Assembly (NCBI RefSeq): GCF_002909255.1
Contig: NZ_PIOB01000009.1
Span: 1 to 64,000, forward strand
Length of the DNA stretch: 64,000 nt
Reading direction: 5' to 3'
Source: Arenibacter hampyeongensis
Lineage (GTDB): Bacteria > Bacteroidota > Bacteroidia > Flavobacteriales > Flavobacteriaceae
Part shown: positions 27,553 through 36,977 of the stretch, one piece after another
How the letters are laid out: every line of letters starts with the position of its first letter
How positions within the stretch are numbered: the first letter of the stretch is position 1
Translations under genes and position numbers: made by a program
Notes under the pieces: generated by a model
Told to the model about the DNA's origin: nothing
Database searches by the model: none
The model's input: only the letters and a program-made list of their open reading frames with translations

Positions 27553-27969
27553 ATGAAAAAAGTCTTCCATAAGGTACTGGCGGTTTCCATGGCATTTGTA
27601 GTTATGTTTACTACAATGTCGTTTACCATGGACATGCATTATTGTGGATCGTCTTTGGTAGATCTTTCTTTCTATAGTAGTGCCGATAGCTGTGGCATGG
27701 AAATAGAACAGCCCCTACAAGATTGCGAAACCAATATTACCTCAAAATCTTGCTGTACTGAACACCAATTGGTCAAGGAAGCAAATCAAGACCTTAAGAT
27801 ATCATTGGATAAACTTACTTTTGAGCAGCAGACTTTTGTTGCTACTTTCCTTTACTCTTATATTAATCTTTTTGAGAGCTTTGATGAAAACATCCAATCT
27901 TTCAAGGATTATTCACCGCCCTTTCTCAAACGGGACGTGCAGGTTTTGTACGAGTTATATTTAATTTGA
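27553..27969 (+). CDS. HYC_CC_PP family protein
   Basis: This 138-residue exported protein belongs to the flavobacterial HYC_CC_PP family named after its conserved motifs, all three of which are present: MHYCGSS, KSCCTEH and YSPPFLK. A signal peptide or anchor covers residues 1-25 (VLAVSMAFVVMFTTMSF). The Cys and His residues suggest metal binding. Family members are usually found at the start of copper/cation efflux operons, as here, 131 bases before cusA. The function is unproven; a periplasmic metal-binding or sensing role is plausible. Confidence 0.85.
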   Translation: MKKVFHKVLAVSMAFVVMFTTMSFTMDMHYCGSSLVDLSFYSSADSCGMEIEQPLQDCETNITSKSCCTEHQLVKEANQDLKISLDKLTFEQQTFVATFLYSYINLFESFDENIQSFKDYSPPFLKRDVQVLYELYLI

Positions 27970-27983
27970 TTTTTGGACAGTTC

Positions 27984-28027
27984 CCGATAACCATCGGGAT
28001 ATAGCCCAACGGTATTTCCGTTATGGG
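27984..28027 (+). promoter_or_regulatory. Two tandem hairpins before cusA
   Basis: CCCGAT facing ATCGGG is followed directly by a second inverted repeat, GCCCAACGG facing CCGTTATGGGC. Neither is followed by a T-run. They might be a processing or attenuation site between the first gene and cusA; the role is unknown. Confidence 0.35.
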
Positions 28028-28100
28028 CAACTTTTGTTGCGTTCAATATTCTGTACGCCCATCAATACACAAATGTATAACTGTCTAATTACCAGAATCC

Positions 28101-31100
28101 ATGCTGAACAAAGGCATAAAATTTCTAATAGAAAACAAACTCGTTGCAGTTCTAATGCTTACTCTTTTTGTAGGCTGGGGCATTGTGAACGCACCTTTTA
28201 ATTGGGATACAGGCTTTTTACCCACTGATCCGGTAGCCGTAGATGCAATACCTGATATAGGTGAAAATCAACAAATAGTTTTTACCAAATGGGAAGGACG
28301 CTCCCCGCAGGATATAGAGGATCAAATTACCTATCCACTTACCTCCTCGCTCCTGGGAATCCCGGGTGTAAAGACTATCCGTAGCTCCTCCATGTTCGGT
28401 TTTTCCAGTATCTACATCATTTTTGAAGAAGACATCGAATTCTATTGGTCGCGCAGTCGGATCTTGGAAAAACTAAATTCCTTACCTAGCGGACTTTTGC
28501 CGGACAATGTAAATCCAGCTCTAGGTCCGGATGCCACTGGCCTGGGGCAGATTTTTTGGTATACCCTTGAAGGTCGGGACAAAGATGGTAATGTTACCGG
28601 GGGGTGGGATCTTCAGGAATTGCGAAGTATTCAGGACTATTTCGTAAAGTATGCACTTTCTTCTGCATCCGGTGTTTCGGAAGTGGCATCCATTGGTGGA
28701 TATGTCAAGGAATATCAGGTGGACGTAAATCCTGAAATTATGCGACAGTACAATATAAGCCTTAGCGATATTGTAAACGCCGTTAAAAAATCCAATCAGG
28801 ACATTGGTGCACAAACCTTGGAAATTAATCAGGCCGAATACTTGGTACGGGGTCTCGGCTACGTAGAGTCAATTGAGGATATAGAAAATGCTGTGGTTTC
28901 CTCTGAAAACTTCACATCCCTTCGCATTAAAGACTTGGGAAAGGTTCATATGGGGCCGGCCCCTCGTCGTGGCATATTGGACAAGGAGGGGGCCGAGGTC
29001 GTTGGTGGGGTAGTAGTAGCAAGGTATGGCTCAAACCCCATGGAAGTCATTAACAATGTTAAAAAGCAAATCGAGGAATTGGCTACTGGATTACCTTCCA
29101 AGCAATTGAAAGATGGCAGAATTTCACAAGTGACCATTGTACCCTTCTACGATAGAACGGAATTGATACATGAAACCTTGGGGACACTGAATGAAGCGTT
29201 GACCTTGGAAATTCTGATTACTATCCTGGTCATTGTTGTAATGATATTCAACTTAAGGGCTTCCATTCTTATTTCCGGTTTATTGCCAGTAGCCGTTTTA
29301 ATGGTTTTTGTTAGCATGAAACTTTTTAACGTGGACGCCAACATTGTTGCCCTTTCGGGTATTGCCATAGCGATCGGGACTATGGTTGATGTAGGGGTGA
29401 TTCTCGCGGAAAATATGATAAGACATTTGGAAGATGAGAAATTGCGATATAGCGAGAATGGAAAAGAATACACGATCAACGAAATTGTTTATAATGCTAC
29501 ATCGGAGGTTTCAGGTGCCATTTTAACCGCTGTACTTACCACTATTATTAGTTTTTTGCCCGTCTTTACAATGATAGGTGCGGAAGGGAAACTTTTCCGT
29601 CCCTTGGCTTTCACTAAAACCATGGCGCTTACTGCCTCACTGATTATAGCTCTGTTTTTAATTCCCCCTTTTGCGGCAGTAATCTTTAAGAAAAACAACC
29701 TCAAAATAAATTCAAAATATTTTCTTAATGCCGTCATGGTTGCATTAGGTATCACAGCAATTTTTTACGGATATTGGCTGGGACTTATTCTTATAGCTTT
29801 TGCTGCAACCGCGTTTTTGAGTATTCAAGGGAAAATTTCAACCAAAAGGGCAAATTTGATTAATATTATTATATCGGTTGTTGCAATTATACTCCTACTT
29901 GCGGTCTATTGGAGGCCTCTGGGCTTTGACCGAAGCATCCCAATGAACCTGATTTTCGTTAGTATTATCTGTTTTGGTCTTTTGGGTACTTTTACAATTT
30001 TTAGAAATTATTATTCCCGTATTCTACAATGGGCTTTGGCTAATAAATTAATCTTCCTGATCATTCCAACAACGGTTTTGACATTTGGATTTATTATTAT
30101 GAAAAATACGGGCAAGGAATTTATGCCCGCCTTAAACGAAGGTTCATTTTTATTAATGCCTACCTCCTTGCCTCATGCAGGGGTAGAAGAGAATAAGCGC
30201 GTACTGCAGCAGCTGGATATGGCCGTTGCCAGTATCCCGGAAATTGAAACCGTCGTGGGTAAATCCGGACGCACAGATTCTGCCTTGGACCCCGCACCGC
30301 TTTCCATGTACGAAAATGTAATTCAGTACAAATCGGAATACATGCGCAATTCAGCTGGTGACCGACAGCGTTACCAAATGAACAAGGATGGCCTGTTTGT
30401 ACTAAAAAATGGCAATTTTATTATTAATCCCAATAATGAAGTGAAGGATGACATACAATATGCAGCGTCCCAATTGCAAACAACGGCGACAAGAGATGAT
30501 CTTGTTCCCGACAATAATGGCGAATATTATAGAAACTGGCGACCAAAAATAAATTCGCCAGACGATATCTGGAATGAAATTGTTTTCGTAACAAAACTTC
30601 CAGGTGTTACTTCCGCACCAAAACTACAACCTATAGAAACACGTTTGGTGATGTTGCAAACGGGAATGCGGGCACCAATGGGAATCAAAGTGAAGGGTCA
30701 AGATTTACAGGCTATTGAAGCCTTTGGACTGGAGTTGGAAAAGATTCTTAAACAGGTGGATGGTGTAAAAGAACAGGCCGTTTTTGCAGACCGTATTGTT
30801 GGTAAGCCCTATTTACTAATAGACATTGACCGTAATCAGCTTGCTCGTTATGGCATATCTATAATGGATGTACAGGAAATTTTGCAGGTAGCCGTGGGCG
30901 GAATGCCCTTAACCCAGACTGTGGAAGGCAGGGAACGTTACGCTATAAGGGTACGTTATCCAAGGGAATTACGGAACAATCCAACAGACCTTGAAAACAT
31001 CTATGTCCCAGTTGAAAAGGGAAGTCCAGTTCCCTTGGGCCAATTGGTAAATATTAGATATGAACAAGGGCCACAAGTCATCAAAAGTGAGGATATTTTT

Positions 31101-31853
31101 TTGGTAGGGTATGTATTGTTCGACAAACTTGATGGCTTTGCTGAGGTAAACGTTGTGGAAAATGCACAGGCCATAATCAAGGGAAAAATAGATAGCGGTG
31201 AACTAGTGGTTCCAAAGGGAATTAATTATCAATTTACAGGAACTTACGAAAACCAATTACGGGCAGAAAAAACACTTTCCATTGTAGTTCCTATGGCATT
31301 ATTGATCATCTTTTTAATCCTCTATTTTCAGTTTAGATCTGTAGCAACCTCCCTAATGGTATTTACAGGAATTGCGGTGGCTTTTGCTGGCGGATTCATC
31401 ATGATATGGCTCTATGGGCAAGACTGGTTTTTAAACTTTAGTTTTCTAGGAGAAAATCTAAGGGATCTGTTCAACATGAAAACCATCAATTTAAGTGTGG
31501 CTGTATGGGTAGGATTTATTGCACTCTTTGGTATAGCCACAGATGATGGGGTAGTCATGGCCACCTACCTAACACAAACTTTTGAACGTGAAAATCCAAC
31601 GGATAAAAACGGAATTCGAATGGCCGCTATAGGGGCGGCCGAGAAGCGCATTAGACCCTGTTTAATGACAACAGTCACTACAATCCTTGCCCTCTTACCT
31701 GTGATGACCTCGACTGGAAAGGGCAGTGACATTATGATCCCTATGGCAATCCCCATTTTCGGTGGGATGGTCATAGATATCACATCCTATTTTATTGTGC
31801 CGGTATTGTACAGCTGGAAAAAGGAATTTCAATTAAAACGAGCAAACAAATGA
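28101..31853 (+). CDS. cusA: CusA/CzcA-type heavy-metal RND efflux pump
   Basis: This is a 1250-residue inner-membrane RND transporter that exports metal ions with a membrane fusion protein and outer-membrane channel. The opening EIGENQQIVFTKWEGRSPQ and the segment LTSSLLGIPGVKTIRSSS are HME-RND signatures. The proton-relay helix is AIAIGTMVDVGVILAEN. It is about 200 residues longer than ordinary CusA: an extra hydrophobic block lies around residues 530-650, and a hydrophilic insertion lies around residues 740-830, before the conserved PMGIKVKGQDL. These extensions are common in Bacteroidota CusA as far as I recall. The stop overlaps the start of the outer-membrane factor gene by four bases. 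Neighbours indicate copper or silver. Confidence 0.93.
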   Translation: MLNKGIKFLIENKLVAVLMLTLFVGWGIVNAPFNWDTGFLPTDPVAVDAIPDIGENQQIVFTKWEGRSPQDIEDQITYPLTSSLLGIPGVKTIRSSSMFGFSSIYIIFEEDIEFYWSRSRILEKLNSLPSGLLPDNVNPALGPDATGLGQIFWYTLEGRDKDGNVTGGWDLQELRSIQDYFVKYALSSASGVSEVASIGGYVKEYQVDVNPEIMRQYNISLSDIVNAVKKSNQDIGAQTLEINQAEYLVRGLGYVESIEDIENAVVSSENFTSLRIKDLGKVHMGPAPRRGILDKEGAEVVGGVVVARYGSNPMEVINNVKKQIEELATGLPSKQLKDGRISQVTIVPFYDRTELIHETLGTLNEALTLEILITILVIVVMIFNLRASILISGLLPVAVLMVFVSMKLFNVDANIVALSGIAIAIGTMVDVGVILAENMIRHLEDEKLRYSENGKEYTINEIVYNATSEVSGAILTAVLTTIISFLPVFTMIGAEGKLFRPLAFTKTMALTASLIIALFLIPPFAAVIFKKNNLKINSKYFLNAVMVALGITAIFYGYWLGLILIAFAATAFLSIQGKISTKRANLINIIISVVAIILLLAVYWRPLGFDRSIPMNLIFVSIICFGLLGTFTIFRNYYSRILQWALANKLIFLIIPTTVLTFGFIIMKNTGKEFMPALNEGSFLLMPTSLPHAGVEENKRVLQQLDMAVASIPEIETVVGKSGRTDSALDPAPLSMYENVIQYKSEYMRNSAGDRQRYQMNKDGLFVLKNGNFIINPNNEVKDDIQYAASQLQTTATRDDLVPDNNGEYYRNWRPKINSPDDIWNEIVFVTKLPGVTSAPKLQPIETRLVMLQTGMRAPMGIKVKGQDLQAIEAFGLELEKILKQVDGVKEQAVFADRIVGKPYLLIDIDRNQLARYGISIMDVQEILQVAVGGMPLTQTVEGRERYAIRVRYPRELRNNPTDLENIYVPVEKGSPVPLGQLVNIRYEQGPQVIKSEDIFLVGYVLFDKLDGFAEVNVVENAQAIIKGKIDSGELVVPKGINYQFTGTYENQLRAEKTLSIVVPMALLIIFLILYFQFRSVATSLMVFTGIAVAFAGGFIMIWLYGQDWFLNFSFLGENLRDLFNMKTINLSVAVWVGFIALFGIATDDGVVMATYLTQTFERENPTDKNGIRMAAIGAAEKRIRPCLMTTVTTILALLPVMTSTGKGSDIMIPMAIPIFGGMVIDITSYFIVPVLYSWKKEFQLKRANK

Positions 31854-33070
31854 AAAATATAATATTCATCATCTGTCTTTTAATGGTCTTCACAGGGGTC
31901 CCAGCACAGGATCTACAATCCTATATTCAGGAGGCAGAGATAAATAATCCACAGATACAGGCCTTTGATCTTAAATACAGTATTGCCCAAGAGAAGGTAA
32001 ACGAGGTAAATACCCTTCCCAACACCACAGTGAGTGCAGGCTATTTTATAAGTGAACCAGAAACTCGCACAGGCGCACAGCGTGCCAGGTTTTCAATAAC
32101 ACAGATGTTGCCTTGGTTCGGGACCATAACGGCCCGACAAAATTATGCTGTGTCCATGTCCAATGTAGATTATGTAGAAATGGCTATCGCCAAACGTAAA
32201 TTGGCATTGGCTGTAGCCCAATCTTATTACCAATTGTATGTCATTGAAGCTAGGCAAAAGGTGCTGGACAAGAACATCCAATTACTGAAGACCTATGAGC
32301 AATTGGCATTGACCTCGGTGGAAGTTGGCAAGGCCACGGCCGTTGATGTATTGAAATTACAAATACGGCAAAATGAAATGAGACAACAAAGGGCAATTTT
32401 GGATCAGGATTATTTTGCCGAAAAAACTATCTTCAATAATCTTTTGAATAGAAAGGATACCATATATATTGATGTTGTTCCTGAAATGACCCTTCCCTTG
32501 GAGGACCCTATTTACTTAGGGAATGGATTGGAACTTAACCCTGAAATCTTGAAGTATGATGAATTGCTTGAATCCATAGTCCAATCAGAATTGCTCAATA
32601 AAAAGGATGGGGCTCCCAATATTGGTTTTGGACTGGATTACATTCCCATTCAGGAAAGACCGGACATGAGTTTTGACGATAATGGGAAAGATATTGTGAT
32701 GCCCATGGTAACTTTCTCTATCCCTATTTTCAACAATCGTATTAAATCGGTGTCCAAGCAAAATGAAATGCGCATAAAGGAAACAGAATTGCTAAAAAAC
32801 GAGCGCATTAATCTGCTCCAATCCGCATTGGCAAAGGCAGAGTCGGGCCGCAATGAGGCGCGTATTAAATTTAATACCCAACGGATTAATTTACAACAGG
32901 CCAAGAATGCCGAAGAAATCCTAATGAAAAATTATGGGACGGGTACCATCGATTTTAATGATGTACTGGACATTCAGGAATTACAGCTGAATTTTCAGAT
33001 AAACGAAATAGAGGCCGTTAAAGCCTATTTTGGGCAAATGGCCGTAATAAATTATCTAACAAATCAATAA
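31850..33070 (+). CDS. TolC/CusC-like outer membrane efflux protein
   Basis: The 406-residue product has a signal peptide (residues 1-20, VFTGVPAQ) and the long helical repeats of the outer membrane efflux family, visible as the coiled segments around AQSYYQLYVIEARQKVLDKN and INLLQSALAKAESGRNEAR. It is the outer-membrane duct for CusA and CusB. The start codon overlaps the cusA stop (ATGA), so translation is coupled. It lacks the usual lipobox and is slightly shorter than Gram-negative TolC, which is normal for this group. Confidence 0.9.
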   Translation: MKNIIFIICLLMVFTGVPAQDLQSYIQEAEINNPQIQAFDLKYSIAQEKVNEVNTLPNTTVSAGYFISEPETRTGAQRARFSITQMLPWFGTITARQNYAVSMSNVDYVEMAIAKRKLALAVAQSYYQLYVIEARQKVLDKNIQLLKTYEQLALTSVEVGKATAVDVLKLQIRQNEMRQQRAILDQDYFAEKTIFNNLLNRKDTIYIDVVPEMTLPLEDPIYLGNGLELNPEILKYDELLESIVQSELLNKKDGAPNIGFGLDYIPIQERPDMSFDDNGKDIVMPMVTFSIPIFNNRIKSVSKQNEMRIKETELLKNERINLLQSALAKAESGRNEARIKFNTQRINLQQAKNAEEILMKNYGTGTIDFNDVLDIQELQLNFQINEIEAVKAYFGQMAVINYLTNQ

Positions 33071-33143
33071 AAATACTGTATCAATCAATTGATTATCAAT
33101 TACTAAATTAATTTTAATACTGAAACTTTTAAAACCAAAAGCA

Positions 33144-33728
33144 ATGAAAAGAAATGTAAATATTACCCTAACAATTGCAGCGATTTTAATAATATCCCTT
33201 TCTTCCTGTAAGGACGAAAACAAAAAAGAATCGACCGCGCCAATAAGTAATGAAATAAACCAAGAGGCTGCCACCTCACAAGATATTACAAAAAATATTG
33301 CGAAGGATGAAAAAGCAATTGCTGTGGTAAATGGATATTTATCCCTCAAGGAGGCACTTGTAGCCGATGATACGGACTCAGCTGCCAGTACAAGTAAAAA
33401 GTTACTTGCCATATTGGACAATTTTGATACCTCCACCTATTCCGATACGGAACAAGTAGAATTACAGGACATCATAGAAGAGGCCATGGAACACGCTGAT
33501 CAAATTGCAGAAAGCCCCATAGAACTTCAACGAGAGCATTTCAAAGTTTTGAGCAAGGACGTTACAGAAATGGTAGCCATCACAGGAGCAAATACAAAAT
33601 TGTATGAGCAGTTCTGCCCCATGTACGATAAGGGTACAGCTTGGCTGAGTGCCAGTAAAGAGATAAAGAATCCTTATTATGGCAGTAAAATGTTGTCTTG
33701 TGGAAAAGTGCAGAAAGAGCTAAATTAA
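33144..33728 (+). CDS. DUF3347 lipoprotein, probable metal-binding
   Basis: This 194-residue lipoprotein (lipobox Cys22, LSSC) contains a DUF3347 domain, a four-helix unit found in Bacteroidota metal-resistance loci. It ends with a distinct motif, CPMYDKGTAWLSASKEI then NPYYGSKMLSCG, rich in Cys, Met and Tyr. The same motif ends the CusB-like protein of this cluster, where the DUF3347 domain is fused to the efflux adaptor. This suggests a free and a fused version of the same copper-binding module in the periplasm. The gene lies 73 bases after the outer-membrane factor. Confidence 0.87.
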   Translation: MKRNVNITLTIAAILIISLSSCKDENKKESTAPISNEINQEAATSQDITKNIAKDEKAIAVVNGYLSLKEALVADDTDSAASTSKKLLAILDNFDTSTYSDTEQVELQDIIEEAMEHADQIAESPIELQREHFKVLSKDVTEMVAITGANTKLYEQFCPMYDKGTAWLSASKEIKNPYYGSKMLSCGKVQKELN

Positions 33729-33757
33729 GATAAGGCCATTAATGAACTGTCTAAAAA

Positions 33758-34315
33758 ATGAAGGAAGTTATACACATAAAAAACATGGTTTGTAACCGTT
33801 GTATTGCTTCGGTTTTGACCATTTTAAATGCCGAAAATTACATCGTAGAGTCAGTGGAATTAGGAAAGGTAGTTGCTACTAAAGGGAAAAATAGCAATAT
33901 TGAAAATCTAAATAGGGCACTGGCCAAGGTAGGTTTTGAAATAATAAAAAATGAAGCGGATACATTGGTGGAATTAATAAAAGTTAAGCTTATTCATAAA
34001 ATTGAATTAGGAGAAACAGAGGATTTGTTTAAAATTTTAGCTGAAGATATTGGTAAAACGGAAACAGCCTTAAGTAAACTATTTAGTAGACATGAAGGAG
34101 TAACATTGGAAAAATATACCATCAGTCTAAAAATGGAAAAAGTGAAGGAACTTATTCAATTAGGCCAACTAAATTTTTCTGAAATAGCGTATAGTCTCAA
34201 TTATAAAAACAGCAGCCATTTGGCCAAACAGTTTAAAAGTAGCACAGGCATGTCCATGTCTGATTATAAAAGCCTACAAGATTGGGATAGAAAGTCGTTG
34301 GACCAAATTGTATAA
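33758..34315 (+). CDS. HMA-like domain fused to AraC DNA-binding domain, probable copper regulator
   Basis: The 185-residue product has an N-terminal ferredoxin-like segment with the metal motif MVCNRC (Met-x-Cys-x-x-Cys), as in heavy-metal-associated domains, and a C-terminal AraC-type helix-turn-helix (FSEIAYSLNYKNSSHLAKQF). It has no membrane segment or receiver domain, so it probably senses cytoplasmic Cu(I) directly and regulates the surrounding efflux genes. The arrangement replaces the two-component or MerR sensors used in proteobacteria. It starts 29 bases after the DUF3347 gene and 70 bases before copA. Whether it activates or represses cannot be told. Confidence 0.85.
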   Translation: MKEVIHIKNMVCNRCIASVLTILNAENYIVESVELGKVVATKGKNSNIENLNRALAKVGFEIIKNEADTLVELIKVKLIHKIELGETEDLFKILAEDIGKTETALSKLFSRHEGVTLEKYTISLKMEKVKELIQLGQLNFSEIAYSLNYKNSSHLAKQFKSSTGMSMSDYKSLQDWDRKSLDQIV

Positions 34316-34357
34316 ATAAGAATCAGAATTGTGAAAAAGAAACATACGACCGTTGTT

Positions 34358-34365
34358 TAATTTTG
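34358..34365 (+). promoter_or_regulatory. Candidate -7 promoter element of copA
   Basis: TAATTTTG fits the Bacteroidota -7 consensus TAnnTTTG and lies 20 bases before the copA start. The same octamer occurs before the first gene of the cluster. The -33 element is not clear, with TTG about 26 bases upstream as the only candidate. Confidence 0.4.
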
Positions 34366-34385
34366 ATTTATAATATTAAATAATT

Positions 34386-36887
34386 ATGAAACACACCTAT
34401 CACATACATGGAATGACCTGTAACGGATGTAAAAGTCACGTAGAAGAAACACTTTCTAAAATTGCAGGTGTTTCAAAAGTAAAGGTCGATTTAGAAAGGG
34501 CGGAAGCTATCATTGAAATGGAGACACATATTACTATTGATACCTTTCAAGCTACTTTAAAAAATGATGGTGGGCGATACAGCATCCATAAACTAGGAGA
34601 GCATCACCATCACGAAGAAAAAAAGCAAGAAAAACCAAAAGGAAAGGGCACGGGAACGTTTTACTGTCCAATGCACTGCGAGGGTGATAAGACCTATGAC
34701 CAACCTGGCGACTGCCCTGTATGTGGCATGGACCTAGTAGAGGAGCGGAAACTAACTACAAGTTCAGCAACTCAATTTACTTGTCCCATGCATCCAGAAA
34801 TAATTAGTGACCAACCTGGAAGTTGCCCAATTTGTGGAATGGACTTGGTACCTATGGAAGCTGATCTATCCGCAGAGGAAAAATCCTATAAAAAATTACT
34901 TAAGAAATTTTGGATCGCAACCGCATTTACGCTTCCCATTTTCATAATTGCCATGGGCGAGATGTGGCACAATAATCCATTATATGATATTCTGGATTTG
35001 AAATACTGGAATTGGGTACAGTTCGCGTTATCCCTACCAGTAGTTTTCTATGCCACTTGGATGTTTTTTGAAAGGGCGTATAGAAGCATAAAGACTTGGA
35101 ATCTAAATATGTTTACCCTTATTGGCATAGGTGCCGGTGTAGCGTGGTTGTTCAGTGTATTCGGAATGCTGGTTCCCGACTTTTTCCCGGAACAATTTAA
35201 GACAGGGGCGGGTACGGTACATGTTTATTTTGAAGCTGCTACAGTTATCCTTACCCTTGTGCTAATGGGACAAATGTTGGAAGCACGTGCCCATAGTAAG
35301 ACCAATTCGGCCGTAAAGGAGCTCCTAAAGCTTGCTCCCAACAAGGCCATTAAAGTTGTTGATGGGAAAGAGCAGGAAGTTTCCATAGATAATATACAAA
35401 TAGGAGACATCCTTAGGGTAAGACCAGGGGATAAAATTCCTGTGGATGGTGTAATTGACGAAGGTCAAACCTCCATTGATGAATCTATGATTACAGGGGA
35501 GCCTATTCCAGTAAATAAAGTTCTAGGGGATAGGATAAGTAGTGGCACCATAAACGGCAATCAATCCTTTCTAATGAAAGCTGAAAAAGTGGGTTCGGAT
35601 ACTTTATTGGCACAGATCATACAAATGGTGAACAATGCCAGTAGAAGCCGTGCACCTATTCAAAAATTGGCCGATACCGTTTCGGGGTATTTTGTTCCTA
35701 TTGTCGTAATTATAGCCGTTATCACTTTTGGAGTATGGGCCTTATGGGGTCCTGAACCCGCCTATGTTTATGCTTTAGTAAATGCAATTGCAGTATTGAT
35801 CATTGCCTGTCCCTGTGCTTTGGGCTTGGCCACACCAATGTCCGTAATGGTAGGGGTAGGTAAAGGCGCCCAGAACGGAGTGCTCATAAAGAATGCCGAG
35901 GCCCTGGAAAAGATGGACAAGGTTGATGTTCTTATTGTAGACAAAACAGGAACCCTCACAGAAGGAAAGCCTACCGTAGAAAAAGTAGGTGCCTTTGGAG
36001 ATTCTCATTCCGAGCAGGAAGTGCTTCAATACATCGTTTCCCTTAACAGTCTTAGCGAACACCCACTCGCCGAAGCCACAATAAAGTATGGTAAGGAGCA
36101 GAAAACTAAATTTTTGAAAGCGGATAGTTTCATTGCCATAACCGGTAAAGGTGTGGAAGGAAATGTAAACGGCAAAAATACAGCTCTGGGCAATGCCAAA
36201 ATGATGGAAAAAGCCAATGCCCAACTGTCGACTGAAATGGTGAATGAAATACAGACCTATCAAAAACAGGGCAAAACAGTATCTTATTTATCCATAGAAG
36301 GTGCAACAGTGGGGTTCGTAGTAATAAGCGATAGAATTAAAGCAACAACTGCCAAAGCTATAAAGGAATTACAGTATAGGGGCATTAAGGTTATAATGCT
36401 TACTGGAGATAACCACGATACCGCCCAAGCGGTAGCCAGAGAACTTAATTTGGCCGATTTTAAGGCTGGGATGCTTCCTGAAAATAAACTGCATGAAGTA
36501 GAGAAATTACAGAAACAAGGTAAGGTGGTTGCCATGGCGGGCGATGGTATCAACGATGCACCGGCATTGGCCAAAAGTGATGTGGGTATTGCTATGGGAA
36601 CAGGAACTGACGTGGCCATTGAAAGTGCGGCCATTACATTGGTAAAAGGCGATCTGCACGGAATTGTAAAGGCCCGTAACCTAAGTGATGGCGTAATGAA
36701 GAATATAAAACAAAACTTATTCTTTGCACTTATTTATAACACTTTGGGTATCCCTATTGCCGCAGGAGTGCTATATCCATTCTTTGGAATTCTGCTTTCT
36801 CCCATGATTGCGGCATTGGCCATGAGTTTTAGCTCTGTTTCCGTTATCGCGAATGCACTACGGTTAAGAACTAAATCTATTTCTTAA
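34386..36887 (+). CDS. copA: Copper-translocating P1B-type ATPase
   Basis: This 833-residue pump exports Cu(I) or Ag(I) from the cytoplasm. The N-terminus has an HMA domain with Cys12 and Cys15 (MTCNGC), a His-rich linker (EHHHHEE), then two heavy-metal-binding zinc-ribbon-like repeats with [15 protein letters not shown]. Eight membrane helices follow. The transport motif is Cys475-Pro-Cys477 ([11 protein letters not shown]); the phosphorylated residue is Asp519 in [11 protein letters not shown]; the hinge is [11 protein letters not shown]. Length exceeds simple CopA because of the two extra N-terminal repeats. The gene lies between its probable regulator and cusB. Confidence 0.95.
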   Translation: MKHTYHIHGMTCNGCKSHVEETLSKIAGVSKVKVDLERAEAIIEMETHITIDTFQATLKNDGGRYSIHKLGEHHHHEEKKQEKPKGKGTGTFYCPMHCEGDKTYDQPGDCPVCGMDLVEERKLTTSSATQFTCPMHPEIISDQPGSCPICGMDLVPMEADLSAEEKSYKKLLKKFWIATAFTLPIFIIAMGEMWHNNPLYDILDLKYWNWVQFALSLPVVFYATWMFFERAYRSIKTWNLNMFTLIGIGAGVAWLFSVFGMLVPDFFPEQFKTGAGTVHVYFEAATVILTLVLMGQMLEARAHSKTNSAVKELLKLAPNKAIKVVDGKEQEVSIDNIQIGDILRVRPGDKIPVDGVIDEGQTSIDESMITGEPIPVNKVLGDRISSGTINGNQSFLMKAEKVGSDTLLAQIIQMVNNASRSRAPIQKLADTVSGYFVPIVVIIAVITFGVWALWGPEPAYVYALVNAIAVLIIACPCALGLATPMSVMVGVGKGAQNGVLIKNAEALEKMDKVDVLIVDKTGTLTEGKPTVEKVGAFGDSHSEQEVLQYIVSLNSLSEHPLAEATIKYGKEQKTKFLKADSFIAITGKGVEGNVNGKNTALGNAKMMEKANAQLSTEMVNEIQTYQKQGKTVSYLSIEGATVGFVVISDRIKATTAKAIKELQYRGIKVIMLTGDNHDTAQAVARELNLADFKAGMLPENKLHEVEKLQKQGKVVAMAGDGINDAPALAKSDVGIAMGTGTDVAIESAAITLVKGDLHGIVKARNLSDGVMKNIKQNLFFALIYNTLGIPIAAGVLYPFFGILLSPMIAALAMSFSSVSVIANALRLRTKSIS

Positions 36888-36977
36888 ATAATTCTGAATT
36901 TTCCAAAAAAAATTGGAACCAAAATGCAAGATGATAAACAGATCGGAAAGCTATAAATAATACCTGAATTAAATATC

